From Halorussus lipolyticus (GTDB lineage Archaea; Halobacteriota; Halobacteria; Halobacteriales; Haladaptataceae), in assembly GCF_029338375.1 (NCBI RefSeq), contig NZ_CP119804.1, positions 992,001-1,056,000 on the forward strand: 64,000 nt of DNA. The letters run 5' to 3'. Under the pieces are notes generated by a model. That model searched no databases. It was not told the origin of the DNA and was given only the letters and a program-made list of their open reading frames with translations. Both the position numbers and the translations under genes were made by a program. Positions 42,622-52,062 of the stretch are shown piece by piece (the stretch's first letter is position 1; each line of letters opens with the position of its first letter).

Positions 42622-42826
42622 GATGATGAACGCCTCTTGAAGCCCCCGCCCGGTCGCGGCCGCTCTGCGGGATATTTCCGCGCTCTCAGCACCGGAAGAC
42701 AAACCGCGTCTTCCGAGCCATCGCCTCTCCCCGTTCGGCGAGACACCGCCCGCGCGGAAATAGTTGCCCGCAGAGACGACCACGGGTCTTCGACCCGCGA
42801 CCGGCCGGCCCCTTCATCCCACCCAC
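42622..42826 (-). repeat. Intergenic palindromic repeat, family A copy 5
   Basis: Reverse complement of the copy 1 type: CCACCC-side end near 42826, outer arms CCGCCCGGTCGCGG (42646-42659) and CCGCGACCGGCCGG near 42794-42807. The inner stems TCTGCGGG/CCCGCAGA and TATTTCCGCGC/GCGCGGAAATA are perfect but differ from other copies. At the centre is the GGAAGACAAACCGCGTCTTCC hairpin found also in copy 2. The open frame across it (42583-43026) is not a gene. Confidence 0.68.
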
Positions 42827-43000
42827 GGCGACTGTTCGGCCGGGCGCATCCCCGTGGAAAGTTCCACCGAGCGCGTCCGGCCGAGCAGTCGGCCCGCCGT
42901 CTCAGGTGGTCTCACAGGCGGATTCACGCCGAGGAGGCCCAACTGAACCCGATGGTCGAGCGATTCGTCCAATTATCATCTCCGAGAGACGAGGACGGGT

Positions 43001-43008
43001 TTTATATT
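43001..43008 (+). promoter_or_regulatory. TATA box ahead of cheW
   Basis: TTTATATT lies 32-39 bases before the cheW ATG at 43040. It is the only strong TATA-like box ahead of the cheW gene and may start the whole che transcript. Confidence 0.6.
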
Positions 43009-43039
43009 CTGGGGTTCGATGATTGAATCAGAGACCAGT

Positions 43040-43573
43040 ATGGAAGTAGAACAGACCGACGCCGACCCCGGTGACGGAACCGATTCGGCCGACTCGCCCG
43101 AGGTCCGCGACGTGGAGACCCGACAGGTCGTGGAGTTCCGCCTCGGCGAGGACTACTGCGCGGTCGACATCGACGAGGTGGACAGCATCGTGGAGATAAA
43201 GAAGGTCACGCGAATCCCCCGGACGCCCGACTCCATCGACGGCGTGATGGACCTTCGCGGGGAGACAACCGCCATCATCAACCCCCGGACCTTCCTCGGC
43301 ATCGAGGGCGAACCTCCCGAGCGAGACGAGCAGAACATCTTGGTCCTCGACCGGCCCGACGACAAGCAGAAAATCGGGATTCGGGTGGACGAGGTGCTGG
43401 AGGTCACGACCTACCCCGAGGACAAAATCGACGAGGAGGAAGAGCTATCGGACCTCGACACGCGCGGGATTCAGGAGCGGGTCTCGCGGGGCATCATCCG
43501 CAAGCCAAACGGCGACGGACTGGACCTCGTGGTCTGGATCGACATCGACGCAATCATCGACCAACTGAAATGA
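43040..43573 (+). CDS. cheW: Chemotaxis coupling protein CheW
   Basis: A 177-residue SH3-like adaptor linking transducers to CheA. After an acidic start, the CheW fold runs VVEFRLGEDYCAVDIDEVDSIVEIKKVTRIPRTPDSIDGVMDLRGETTAIINPRTFLG, including the conserved 'RG..(I/V)P(I/V)' region in the form LRGETTAIINPR. The KIGIRVDEVLEVTTYPEDKI strand block and C-terminal DGLDLVVWIDIDAII follow. ATG 43040 follows the TATA spacing; 43019 is also open. First gene of the che-arl cluster; cheY follows 112 bases later. Confidence 0.94.
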   Translation: MEVEQTDADPGDGTDSADSPEVRDVETRQVVEFRLGEDYCAVDIDEVDSIVEIKKVTRIPRTPDSIDGVMDLRGETTAIINPRTFLGIEGEPPERDEQNILVLDRPDDKQKIGIRVDEVLEVTTYPEDKIDEEEELSDLDTRGIQERVSRGIIRKPNGDGLDLVVWIDIDAIIDQLK

Positions 43574-43684
43574 CCGCGCTCGCTCACTCGGCGTTCGGCC
43601 GCGCCAGAACGAGTACAGTTAGTGATAATTATAGGGGAGAATTTATTTCACCCCGTTTCAAATCAATCGATTGGTGACTATCGC

Positions 43685-44047
43685 ATGGCTAAGAACGTGC
43701 TGATCGTAGACGACTCGGAATTTATGCGGAATCTACTCCGGGAGATTCTCGAAGAGGAGTTCGAAATCGCGGCAGAGGCCGAGAACGGCGTCGAGGCCGT
43801 CGAACTCTACGAGGAACACGACCCGAACCTCGTGATGATGGACATCGTGATGCCGATTCGAGACGGCATCGAGGCGACTTCCGAAATCAAGGAGGCCGAC
43901 TCGGGTGCCAACATCATCATGTGTACGAGTATCGGACAGGAAGAGAAGATGAAGGCGGCCATCAAGGCCGGTGCTGACGGATACATCACCAAACCGTTCC
44001 AGAAACCGAGCGTGATGGACGCCATCGAGGACGTTATCTCAGCATGA
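43685..44047 (+). CDS. cheY: Chemotaxis response regulator CheY
   Basis: A 120-residue single receiver domain. The acidic pocket VLIVDDSEFMRN, the phospho-acceptor Asp in LVMMDIVMP (about residue 54), the Thr/Ser in MCTSIG and the Lys in ITKPF are all present. CheY-P binds the archaellum switch through CheF. The start MAKNVL is 63 bases inside a longer frame that lacks coding character upstream. Its stop overlaps the cheB start by 4 bases. Confidence 0.96.
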   Translation: MAKNVLIVDDSEFMRNLLREILEEEFEIAAEAENGVEAVELYEEHDPNLVMMDIVMPIRDGIEATSEIKEADSGANIIMCTSIGQEEKMKAAIKAGADGYITKPFQKPSVMDAIEDVISA

Positions 44048-45081
44048 CGCGGGCAGTCGTCGTCGATGACTCTCACTTCATGCGGACGGTCATCTCCGAC
44101 ATCCTCGAAGACGGCGGCATCGAAGTCGTCGCCGAAGCCAACGACGGCGAGGAGGGTGTCGAGGCGGTCCGGACTCACGACCCCGACGTCGTGACGATGG
44201 ACGTGGAGATGCCTCGCATGGACGGCATCGAGGCCGTCGAGGAGATAATGGCGACGAATCCGACGCCCGTGTTGATGCTGTCGGCGCACACCGAGGACGG
44301 TGCAGAAGCGACCTTCGAGGCCTTGGAGAAGGGTGCGGTGGACTTCCTCGCCAAACCCGGCGGCGAGGTTTCGACCGAAATCTCGGCCCACGGTGAGGCG
44401 CTGGTCGAGAAGGTCAAGTCGGCCACGCAGGCCGACCCGTCGTCGGTGGACGAGGTGGACACCACGACCGGTTCCATCGACGCCGACCACGGGTACGTCG
44501 AGAACCCGACGCTCGTCGTCGGGGCCTCGACTGGTGGGCCTCGGGTGGTTGAGCGCGTCCTGTCGAGTCTGCCCGTCGAGGCGGATTTCCGCGTGCTGGT
44601 CGTCCAGCACATGCCCGACGGATTCACCGGCCGGTTCGCCGAGCGACTCGACGGCCGGAGCGAGTACGACGTGCGAGAGGCCGAGGACGGGATGCGAATC
44701 GCGGGCGGCGAGGCGGTCGTTGCGAAGGGCGACTACCACATGGAAGTCGCGGGATACGGCAAGGGTCGTATCCGCCTGCGCCTCCAGCAAGAGGAGGCCC
44801 TTCACGGCGTGCGTCCGGCCATCGACGTGACGATGGAGACGGCCGCCGACAAGATAGGCGGTCCCCTCACGGGGGTCGTCCTCACCGGGATGGGTTCGGA
44901 CGGTGCTGAAGGCATCAAGGCCATCAAGGACGCCGGCGGCGCGACCCTCGCCCAAGACGAGGAGAGCAGTTCGGTGTTCGGCATTCCGGCCAGAGCCATC
45001 GAGACCGGGTGTGTGGACCACGTGCATTCGGCCGACGAGATGGGCAAGGCGATTCTCGACACGATTCGAGACAACGGGTGA
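44044..45081 (+). CDS. cheB: Chemotaxis protein methylesterase CheB
   Basis: A 345-residue CheB. The N-terminal receiver (RAVVVDDSHFMR, Asp in VVTMDVEMPRMDG, Lys in FLAKPGG) is joined by a linker of about 45 residues to the methylesterase domain. Catalytic residues visible: Ser in LVVGASTGGPR, His in LVVQHMPDGF, Asp in LTGMGSDGAEG. It removes methyl groups (or deamidates) on transducers; activity is raised by phosphorylation from CheA. It overlaps cheY by 4 bases and lies 6 bases ahead of cheA. Confidence 0.95.
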   Translation: MTRAVVVDDSHFMRTVISDILEDGGIEVVAEANDGEEGVEAVRTHDPDVVTMDVEMPRMDGIEAVEEIMATNPTPVLMLSAHTEDGAEATFEALEKGAVDFLAKPGGEVSTEISAHGEALVEKVKSATQADPSSVDEVDTTTGSIDADHGYVENPTLVVGASTGGPRVVERVLSSLPVEADFRVLVVQHMPDGFTGRFAERLDGRSEYDVREAEDGMRIAGGEAVVAKGDYHMEVAGYGKGRIRLRLQQEEALHGVRPAIDVTMETAADKIGGPLTGVVLTGMGSDGAEGIKAIKDAGGATLAQDEESSSVFGIPARAIETGCVDHVHSADEMGKAILDTIRDNG

Positions 45082-45087
45082 AAAGAC

Positions 45088-47277
45088 ATGGAAGACTACA
45101 TACAGGACTTCATACGCGAGAGCGAAGAGAACGTCACGGAGTTGAACAACTCACTCCTCGAACTCGAAGATGACCCCGGAGACGAGGAGGCGATGGATTC
45201 CATCTTCCGGACCGCCCACACGCTGAAGGGCAACTTCGGCGCGATGGGCTTTCAGGACGAGAGTGACCTCGCCCACGCCATCGAGGACCTGCTGGACGAG
45301 ATTCGGCAGGGCCGGATGGAGGTCACGCCCGAAATCATGGACCTCGTGTTCGCTGGCGTGGACGAAATCGACAAGGCCCTGAGCCAAATCGAGGACGACG
45401 GCGAGTCCGACATCGACCCCGAGGACATCATCACCGAAATACGGGCCGTCATCGAGAACGGCGGCGCGAGCGGCGGTGACGCCGAGGACGCGGGCGACGA
45501 CTCGGCCGGAGACGCCGACGCGGGCGACGCCGATTCCGGGAATCTCGATTCGGTGCCGGTGGACGAGTTGGCAGACCCCGGCGCGCTGGCGAACGCCGAC
45601 GGCGACCTGTTCCACGTCGCGGTGGACATGGGCGACCCCCAGATGAAGGGCGTGGACGCGATGTTCGCGCTCGAAGGGTTCGAGGAGAACGTGGACCTCC
45701 TCGGCACGGTCCCCGAAGTCGATGCCATCAACGACGGCGAGTACGACGACGGGTTCGACGCCTTCGTCGGGGCCGACGGAGCCAGCGAGGTCGAGTCGGT
45801 CCTCTCGTCGGTCGGTAAAATCGAGGGCGGGACAGTCACCGCGCTCGACGTGGACGCTATCGACGCGACCGGTGGCGCGTCCGCCGGCGGCAGTTCGGCA
45901 GACGCGAGCGACACTGACGACGCGACCGACGAATCCGCCGACTCCGGGGCCGGAGAGTCCGGCGACGAGAGTGACGAGACGACCGACACGGCGAGCGCAG
46001 ACGCGGACGACGCTGGCGGGAGTGACACCGCGAGCGACGTGAGTAGTTCCGCCGGGTCCGACGGTTCGTCCGACACCGGCAGTTCCGGCGACACCGGCGG
46101 GTCCGGCGGTGGCTCCGGCGGGTCCGCGGCCGACGGCGTCGAGGAGATTCAGTCGGTTCGCGTGGACGTGGACCAGTTAGACGACCTGCACGGACAGGTC
46201 GAACAACTGGTCACGAGTCGCATCAAACTCCGGCGGTCGGTCGAGCAGGCCCAAATCGACAGCGCCGAGGACCACTTAGACGAGTTGGACAAGATTACCT
46301 CCAGTCTTCAGGACACCGTGATGGACATGCGACTGGTCCCCCTGAAGAAGGTGGTCAACAAGTTCCCGCGACTCGTCCGGGACCTCGCCCGAGAGCAGGA
46401 GAAGAAAATCGACTTCGAGATGGAGGGGACCGAAATCGAGTTGGACCGCACCATCTTGGACGAAATCAGCGACCCGCTGATGCACCTTCTGCGAAACGCG
46501 GTGGACCACGGCATCGAACCGCCCGAGGAGCGCGAATCAGCGGGCAAACCCCGCGAAGGGTCGATTCGGCTTCGCGGCTTCCGGGAGCGCGACCGAGTGA
46601 CCATCGAGGTCGAGGACGACGGCGGGGGAATCGACCCCGACGCCATCCGGACCAAGGCGGTCGAGAAGGGCGTCATGACCCGCGACGAGGCCGAGAAGTT
46701 GAGCAAGGAGGAGGCCCAGAAACTCATCTTCCACGCCGGATTCTCGACCAACGACGAAGTGACCGACGTGAGCGGTCGGGGCGTCGGGATGGACGTGGTG
46801 CAGGATACCGTCTCGCGCCTCGACGGCGAAATCGGCATCGACAGCACGCCCGGCGAGGGCACGACGATTAGCCTCTCGCTCCCCGTCACGGTCGCTATCG
46901 TGAAAGTGCTGTTCGTCCAGTCGGGCGACGAGGAGTACGGCATCCCCATCAAGAACGTGGACGAGATTCGCCGGATGGAGGACGTCCAGACCGTCGAGGG
47001 CGAGGAAGTCGTCACTCACGACGACACGGTGTATCCCCTCGTGCGCCTCGGCGACGCGCTGAACGTCCCCGGCGAGACGCGGAACGGCGACGGGATGTTA
47101 GTCCGCGTCAAGGAGTCCGAGCGGAAGGTCGCCATCCACTGCGACGCGGTGAGCCGTCAGGAAGAGGTCGTCGTCAAACCGTTCGAGGGCATCCTGTCGG
47201 GCATCCCCGGTCTCTCGGGTGCCGCGGTCCTCGGTGAGGGCGACGTGGTGACGATTCTGGACGTGGAGACCCTATAA
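45088..47277 (+). CDS. cheA: Chemotaxis histidine kinase CheA
   Basis: A 729-residue kinase. P1 phosphotransfer domain 1 to about 115 has the phospho-His 44 in FRTAHTLKGNFGAMGF. A P2-like domain at about 175-260 (LFHVAVDMGDPQMKG ... GGTVTALDVDAI) follows. Between them, and especially after P2 (about 265-345), lies a long Asp/Ser/Gly/Thr linker. P3 dimerisation domain starts IQSVRVDVDQLDDLHGQVEQLV. P4 kinase: LMHLLRNAVDHGIE (N box), VEDDGGGIDPD (G1), GRGVGMDVV (G2) and TPGEGTTISLSLP (G3). P5 CheW-like: IVKVLFVQSGDEEYGIPI onward to the stop. It phosphorylates CheY and CheB. Confidence 0.97.
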   Translation: MEDYIQDFIRESEENVTELNNSLLELEDDPGDEEAMDSIFRTAHTLKGNFGAMGFQDESDLAHAIEDLLDEIRQGRMEVTPEIMDLVFAGVDEIDKALSQIEDDGESDIDPEDIITEIRAVIENGGASGGDAEDAGDDSAGDADAGDADSGNLDSVPVDELADPGALANADGDLFHVAVDMGDPQMKGVDAMFALEGFEENVDLLGTVPEVDAINDGEYDDGFDAFVGADGASEVESVLSSVGKIEGGTVTALDVDAIDATGGASAGGSSADASDTDDATDESADSGAGESGDESDETTDTASADADDAGGSDTASDVSSSAGSDGSSDTGSSGDTGGSGGGSGGSAADGVEEIQSVRVDVDQLDDLHGQVEQLVTSRIKLRRSVEQAQIDSAEDHLDELDKITSSLQDTVMDMRLVPLKKVVNKFPRLVRDLAREQEKKIDFEMEGTEIELDRTILDEISDPLMHLLRNAVDHGIEPPEERESAGKPREGSIRLRGFRERDRVTIEVEDDGGGIDPDAIRTKAVEKGVMTRDEAEKLSKEEAQKLIFHAGFSTNDEVTDVSGRGVGMDVVQDTVSRLDGEIGIDSTPGEGTTISLSLPVTVAIVKVLFVQSGDEEYGIPIKNVDEIRRMEDVQTVEGEEVVTHDDTVYPLVRLGDALNVPGETRNGDGMLVRVKESERKVAIHCDAVSRQEEVVVKPFEGILSGIPGLSGAAVLGEGDVVTILDVETL

Positions 47278-47279
47278 GT

Positions 47280-47894
47280 ATGAGCCGAGGTGACGATAGA
47301 AACTTGCACGTTGACATTCGCAAACTGAACCTGTTCAATCAAATGGCCAAGGAGGGAGCCAACACGGTCGCCAGCCATCTCAACCAGATGACTGGGATGG
47401 AGACCGAGATGGAGATTACCAAAATCAACTTCCTCGAAATCGACGACATCAAGACCCACGTCGGCCACGAGAAGCAGGTCGGCACCCACATCGAACTCGT
47501 CGAACCGCCCCACGGCTACATCCTGTTCCTGTTCAGCGCGAGCAGTGCGAAGAAACTCGCACAGGGGATGCTCCCCGGAAGCGCCGACCCCTCCTCGAAG
47601 GGATTCAGCGACATGGAACGGTCGGCCGTCCAAGAAATCGGCAACATCATGACGAGCGGGTTCATCGACGGATGGGCCAACGTCTTCAACACGACCATCG
47701 ACATCTCGACGCCAAAGTTCACCTACGGCGCGGGGTCGAAGATGGTGGACAACCTCGTCGGCAACCGGCGCGACGACATGGCGCTGGTGTTCGACTCCCG
47801 AGTTCACGCCCGCGAGGCCGACGTGGAGGTCAAGGTCTACACCTTCCCCGAACTCGAAGAACTCGTCTCGCTGATGAAGCAGATAGAGATATGA
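47280..47894 (+). CDS. cheC: CheY-P phosphatase CheC (single domain)
   Basis: A 204-residue CheC-family protein. The phosphatase site motif is intact: Ser-x3-Glu-x2-Asn in SAVQEIGNIM (about 120), then 22 residues to Pro in ISTPKF. The N-terminus (HVDIRKLNLFNQMAKEGANTVASHLNQMTG) is the usual amphipathic start. It probably dephosphorylates CheY-P in adaptation. It begins 2 bases after the cheA stop. Confidence 0.9.
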   Translation: MSRGDDRNLHVDIRKLNLFNQMAKEGANTVASHLNQMTGMETEMEITKINFLEIDDIKTHVGHEKQVGTHIELVEPPHGYILFLFSASSAKKLAQGMLPGSADPSSKGFSDMERSAVQEIGNIMTSGFIDGWANVFNTTIDISTPKFTYGAGSKMVDNLVGNRRDDMALVFDSRVHAREADVEVKVYTFPELEELVSLMKQIEI

Positions 47895-47916
47895 GCGGAC
47901 TCCCGAGGCCCAACAC

Positions 47917-49089
47917 ATGAACGTGGACATCGAATCGCTGGGAACGTTCAGCAGAACCGCCCAAGAAGGCGCACAGCGCGCCGCAGAGAACCTCACCGGG
48001 ATGACCGGCATCGAGACCGCGGTAGACGTGACCGAGGTCACGCTGGCGTCGGCCGACGACCTCGCTCGCGCCGACGAGCGCGTCGGCATCGCCATCGACT
48101 TCGAGGGCGGCATCGACGGCACTAGCCTGTTGACCTTCTCGCCAGAGACCGAGGAGACATTGCTAGACACGCTCCTCCCCGGCGAGGGGTTGGACAAGAG
48201 CGCGGTCGAGGAGGTCGGAAACGTCGTCACCAGCGGGTTCGTCGGCGGATGGGCCGACCACCTCGAAACCACCATCGACATCACGCCGCCCGAGTACGTC
48301 GAGGGGTCGGGCGAAGAACTGCTGGACGAGGTGGGCTTCGACCGGAATCAGGCGTTTGTCTTCCGGAGCGAGGTCAGCGCGGTCGGCGAGGAGCTGGACA
48401 TAGAATTTCATATGTTTCCCGATGATGATTCGTTGCGTGAGATGCTGACGGGCGGCGAGGACCAGATTCCCGTCGAGAAACTCACGACCCTCCGGGAGAT
48501 GGCCCGTACCGGCGCGGAGACGGCCTCCGAGACCGTCTCGGCGATGACCGGCATCGATACCGGCGTGGACATCACCCAGTTGAGTTTCGTCCCGGTCGAG
48601 GCCGTGCCCGGCGAGTTGGCCGACCGCCAGCACGTCGGGGTCGTCCTCGAATTCGAGGGCGTCCTCGGCGGGTACATCCTCATCCTGTTCGACGAGGCGT
48701 CGGCCCGCGACGTGGTGACCGCGCTCGTGCCGGGCACCGACGAGGTCGAATCCTTCGAGGGGCCACAGCGGTCGGCGATGAAGGAAATCGGCAACGTGAT
48801 GACGAGTAGTTTCATCGATGGATGGGCGAACGTCTTGGACACGACCATCGACATCTCGCCGCCACAGTTCGTCCACGACATGGGCCGGGCGGTGGCCCAA
48901 TCGGTCGTCGCGCGCCTCGGCCAGCGCCAAGCCTTCGCCTTCCTGTTCGACGCCACGCTCCGGGCCGACGACCGGGAGTTCGACTGCGAGATATACGCCA
49001 TCCCCGACGAGAGCGGACTCCAGTCTGCGCTGGACGACTTGGACCCCGACGCGACCGCCGAACGAACCACGAAAGCAGGGTCGTTATGA
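47917..49089 (+). CDS. cheC: Tandem CheC protein (two CheC domains)
   Basis: A 390-residue fusion of two complete CheC domains, about 1-190 and 190-375. Each keeps its own active-site signature: SAVEEVGNVV ... ITPP in the first and SAMKEIGNVM ... ISPP in the second, both with the exact S-x3-E-x2-N-x22-P spacing. With the neighbouring single-domain CheC there are three intact sites side by side. The stop overlaps the cheD start by 4 bases. Whether all three dephosphorylate CheY-P, or some bind CheD as in other systems, cannot be told. Confidence 0.92.
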   Translation: MNVDIESLGTFSRTAQEGAQRAAENLTGMTGIETAVDVTEVTLASADDLARADERVGIAIDFEGGIDGTSLLTFSPETEETLLDTLLPGEGLDKSAVEEVGNVVTSGFVGGWADHLETTIDITPPEYVEGSGEELLDEVGFDRNQAFVFRSEVSAVGEELDIEFHMFPDDDSLREMLTGGEDQIPVEKLTTLREMARTGAETASETVSAMTGIDTGVDITQLSFVPVEAVPGELADRQHVGVVLEFEGVLGGYILILFDEASARDVVTALVPGTDEVESFEGPQRSAMKEIGNVMTSSFIDGWANVLDTTIDISPPQFVHDMGRAVAQSVVARLGQRQAFAFLFDATLRADDREFDCEIYAIPDESGLQSALDDLDPDATAERTTKAGSL

Positions 49090-49601
49090 GCATGACGACC
49101 GAACACCAATCCCCGACAGACGACAACCCCGGCCGAGTCCGCGTCGGGGTCGCCGAACTCGCAGTCGCCAGCGGCGACACCCGACTCACCACCAGCGGTC
49201 TCGGTTCCTGCGTCGGCATCGCCGTCGCCGACCCGCCCTCGGGCATCGCCGGACTGGCCCACGTCATGCTCCCCGAGGCGACTTCCGACGCCGAGGCCAA
49301 ACCGGCCAAGTCGATGGCTCGCGGCGTCGAGGGGTTAGTCGCCGAAGTCGAGGACGCGGGCGGCGACGCCGACCGCTTGGAGGCCAAAATCGCGGGCGGA
49401 AGCCGGATGTTCGACTTCTCGGGCGTCAGCGAGGGCGTCGGCCAGCGCAACGTCGAACGCGCCAGAGAGACGCTGGCCGACTGCGACGTGCCCGTCGTCG
49501 CCGAGGACGTGGGCGGCGACCACGGCCGGTCGCTGGAGTTGGTCCCCGAGACGTGGACCCTGACCGTGACCAGCGCCCACCGGGGGGTCGAGAACCTGTG
49601 A
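49086..49601 (+). CDS. cheD: Chemotaxis receptor glutamine deamidase CheD
   Basis: A 171-residue CheD. The catalytic Cys is in LTTSGLGSCVGIAV (about 42) and the His in GLAHVMLPE (about 59), followed by LEAKIAGGSRMF and the strand VVAEDVGGDHGRSLEL. It deamidates Gln on transducers and in bacteria is stimulated by or interacts with CheC, consistent with CheC directly upstream. It begins ATGA overlapping the tandem cheC stop and ends GTGA overlapping the cheR start, so translation is coupled at both ends. Confidence 0.94.
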   Translation: MSMTTEHQSPTDDNPGRVRVGVAELAVASGDTRLTTSGLGSCVGIAVADPPSGIAGLAHVMLPEATSDAEAKPAKSMARGVEGLVAEVEDAGGDADRLEAKIAGGSRMFDFSGVSEGVGQRNVERARETLADCDVPVVAEDVGGDHGRSLELVPETWTLTVTSAHRGVENL

Positions 49602-50425
49602 CGCCCGACGACGAAGCCTTCGAGCGACTGCTGGAGTACGTCGAATCCGACCTCGGGTTCGCAACGAGTTACTACGACGACTCGTACCTCGACCGCCGGG
49701 TGTCCTCGCGGATGCGCCGGACCGATGCCGACGACTACGCCGAGTACCTCGACCTGCTCAGCGACGACGAGAGCGAACAGGAGGCCCTCCTCGATGCCTT
49801 CTCGGTCAACGTCACCAGTTTCTTCCGGAACCCCGAGGTCTGGGAGGAGATGCGCTCGGTCCTCCGGCGTCTCTCCGACGAGCGCGACCGACTGCGCCTC
49901 TGGAGCGCGGCGTGTTCGGACGGTCGGGAACCCTACTCGCTGTCGATGCTCGCGCTGGACGACCCGGAGGTGGACGACGCCAGCATCGAGATTACCGCGA
50001 CGGACATTGACGAGGAGATTCTGTCGGCGGCCCGCCGGGGCGTCTACCAGAACACGCGGACGACAGACATCGGCGAGCAACTCGCGCCCCTCGACGAGTA
50101 CGAGCGGTACGTCGAGCGCGACGACACTCGGTTCTCGGTTACGGACGCAGTGAAGGAACTGGTCTCGTTCGAGCGCCACGACCTCATCAACGGCGACCCC
50201 AAGTCGAACTTCGACCTCGTGGTGTGTCGCAACCTGTTCATCTACATCGACGCCGAACACAAACTGCCGATTCTGGAGACGGTCTCGAAGTCGCTGGCCG
50301 AGGGTGGCTATCTCGTCATCGGCAAGACCGAGACCCTCCCCGAGACGCTCAAACCCGCCTTCGAACCGGTGGCCCGCAGACTCCGTATATACCGAAAATC
50401 TGATAGTATATCAATCCAGCAGTAG
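49598..50425 (+). CDS. cheR: Chemotaxis protein methyltransferase CheR
   Basis: A 275-residue SAM-dependent methyltransferase that methylates transducer Glu residues. The N-terminal helical domain (FERLLEYVESDLGFATSYYDDSYLDRRVSSRMRR) is followed by FSVNVTSFFRNPEVWEEM, the SAM motif LWSAACSDGREPYSLSML (about 96-113), ITATDIDEEILSAARRGVYQ, and DLVVCRNLFIYID. Start GTG 49598 overlaps the CheD stop as GTGA. Last gene of the che block before arlCE. Confidence 0.95.
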   Translation: MTPDDEAFERLLEYVESDLGFATSYYDDSYLDRRVSSRMRRTDADDYAEYLDLLSDDESEQEALLDAFSVNVTSFFRNPEVWEEMRSVLRRLSDERDRLRLWSAACSDGREPYSLSMLALDDPEVDDASIEITATDIDEEILSAARRGVYQNTRTTDIGEQLAPLDEYERYVERDDTRFSVTDAVKELVSFERHDLINGDPKSNFDLVVCRNLFIYIDAEHKLPILETVSKSLAEGGYLVIGKTETLPETLKPAFEPVARRLRIYRKSDSISIQQ

Positions 50426-50544
50426 GTGGGGTGAAAGGGGACTCAGCGGCGCTCTGTGTCGATTTGACGCTCGTCTGACGGGGAGTATCAGAGTTGATAA
50501 CTCAGGGGGAAGATTAATGTGCCGGAAGTTCGCTGTTGTCGATA

Positions 50545-52062
50545 ATGAAACTTATCGGTCTCAGCGACCAGTTCGTTCACCTCCTCGGGACGGGCATGGT
50601 CGGCATGGGAATCATGGATTTCATGGACGAAGAGGAGGGCGAGAGCGCCGACGCCGACGGCTCCGGCGACGGTGGCGATGACGACCTCTTTGGTGACGGT
50701 ATGGGCGACGACGGGATGGGTGGCGACATGGGCGGCGAGATGGACGACGACTTCGGCGGCATGGACGACGGGATGGGGATGGACGACGGGATGGACGACT
50801 GGGCCGACGGGGGCGGCGGCGACGACGAGTTCGGTATGGGCGGCGAAGGGGGTTCGGGACCGACCCAAGAGCTAGAGAACCGCATCGACGAACTCGAAAA
50901 CGAGGTCGCCGAAATCTCCTCGACGGTCGGCACTGTCAGGAGCGAGAACGAGCAGATTAGCTCCAAGGTGGACGAGACCGAGGAGAACGTCCGAAAGCTA
51001 CTGGAAATCTACGAGATGGTCACCCGCGGTGTCAATCCCTTCGTGGACGACGTTCAGCAGGGCGGCATGGGTGGCGGCGGCGGAGCCTTCGGCGAAGGCG
51101 GCGGTGGTGCCGGCGGCGACGGTGGCTTCGGCCTCTTTGACGAGGACGAAGACGAGGAAGAGGAGGAAGACCTCAACGAGGACATCGCCGACGCCGAGGC
51201 CGAGAGCTTCTTCGACGACGACTTCGACGAGGAGGAAGAAGACGAATTCGAGGACGAGACCGACCTCGAAGACGACGCAGGCGACGAGATGGGCGGCATG
51301 GACGACGAGTTCGGCGACGACCTCGAAGACGACGACTTCGAGGACGATGGCTTCGAGGACGACGCGGCCGACGACCTCGGCTTCGACTCGCCCGACGAAG
51401 GAATGGGCGACGGCCTCGCGGACGACATGGACGGCATGGACGACGAGGCCGACGAAGACGACGGCGGACAGGCGGGCGGTTCGACGTTCGCGGAACTCAA
51501 AGAGGAGTACGAGTCCGGCGAGGCCGACTGGGCCGAGGAGGAGGGCGCACCCGAGGGCGCTCAACCCGACCCCGAACCGGAGCCAGAGCCGACCCTCGAA
51601 GCCGACCCCGAACCCGAGGTAGAGGAACCGGCAGACGGCGACTTCGAGTTCGAGGAGCCGTCCGAGACTCAGCCCGCGACGACTGCCGGGTCGAACGGTC
51701 GGGGCAGAAAGCCCTACCTCGCAGAGCTACCCAGCGGGTACGTCTCGGACCTCGTGGTGATGGAGTGGCTCGAGTTCCTCGTCGAGGAGTTCGGTCCCGA
51801 GGACGCGGTGCGCTCCATCGAGTACTACAGCGACATCGGTTGGATCAGCGAGTCGGTCGAGGAGGAGCTTCTGGCGTTCGTGAGTGGGTTCGCAGACGTG
51901 GAGACGGTCGATACCGAGGAGACCGGTCCCGCGTCACTCGAAATCGACGACCACATCCAGAGCCTCACCTTCCTGAGCCAGCTGACCGGCGACGCGGTCC
52001 AGCGGAAGATCGTCGAACACTGTGCGCAGATTCGAGGTGGGCGCGATGGGATTCAGCGTTAG
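50545..52062 (+). CDS. arlCE: Archaellum component ArlCE (FlaC-FlaE fusion)
   Basis: A 505-residue fused archaellum accessory protein forming part of the cytoplasmic ring at the motor. It begins MKLIGLSDQFVHLLG, then about 80 residues of Met/Gly/Asp repeats, a coiled-coil FlaC-type segment (LENRIDELENEVAEIS ... ENVRKLLEIYEMVTRGVNPF), a second very acidic low-complexity stretch of about 190 residues, and the FlaD/E domain KPYLAELPSGYVSDLVVMEWLEFLVEEFG to the C-terminus. ATG 50545 is chosen over the TTG 9 bases earlier. The CheF-CheY complex is thought to bind here. It overlaps arlF by 17 bases. Confidence 0.93.
   Translation: MKLIGLSDQFVHLLGTGMVGMGIMDFMDEEEGESADADGSGDGGDDDLFGDGMGDDGMGGDMGGEMDDDFGGMDDGMGMDDGMDDWADGGGGDDEFGMGGEGGSGPTQELENRIDELENEVAEISSTVGTVRSENEQISSKVDETEENVRKLLEIYEMVTRGVNPFVDDVQQGGMGGGGGAFGEGGGGAGGDGGFGLFDEDEDEEEEEDLNEDIADAEAESFFDDDFDEEEEDEFEDETDLEDDAGDEMGGMDDEFGDDLEDDDFEDDGFEDDAADDLGFDSPDEGMGDGLADDMDGMDDEADEDDGGQAGGSTFAELKEEYESGEADWAEEEGAPEGAQPDPEPEPEPTLEADPEPEVEEPADGDFEFEEPSETQPATTAGSNGRGRKPYLAELPSGYVSDLVVMEWLEFLVEEFGPEDAVRSIEYYSDIGWISESVEEELLAFVSGFADVETVDTEETGPASLEIDDHIQSLTFLSQLTGDAVQRKIVEHCAQIRGGRDGIQR

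Noticed and set aside
42583..43026. 147-codon frame before cheW
   Set aside because: It runs across family A repeat copy 5 and reads as Arg/Pro/Ser noise.
50429..50446. Short GTGGGGTGAAAGGGG match to family A after cheR
   Set aside because: Only the leading block matches; the palindrome arms are absent, so I do not count it as a copy.
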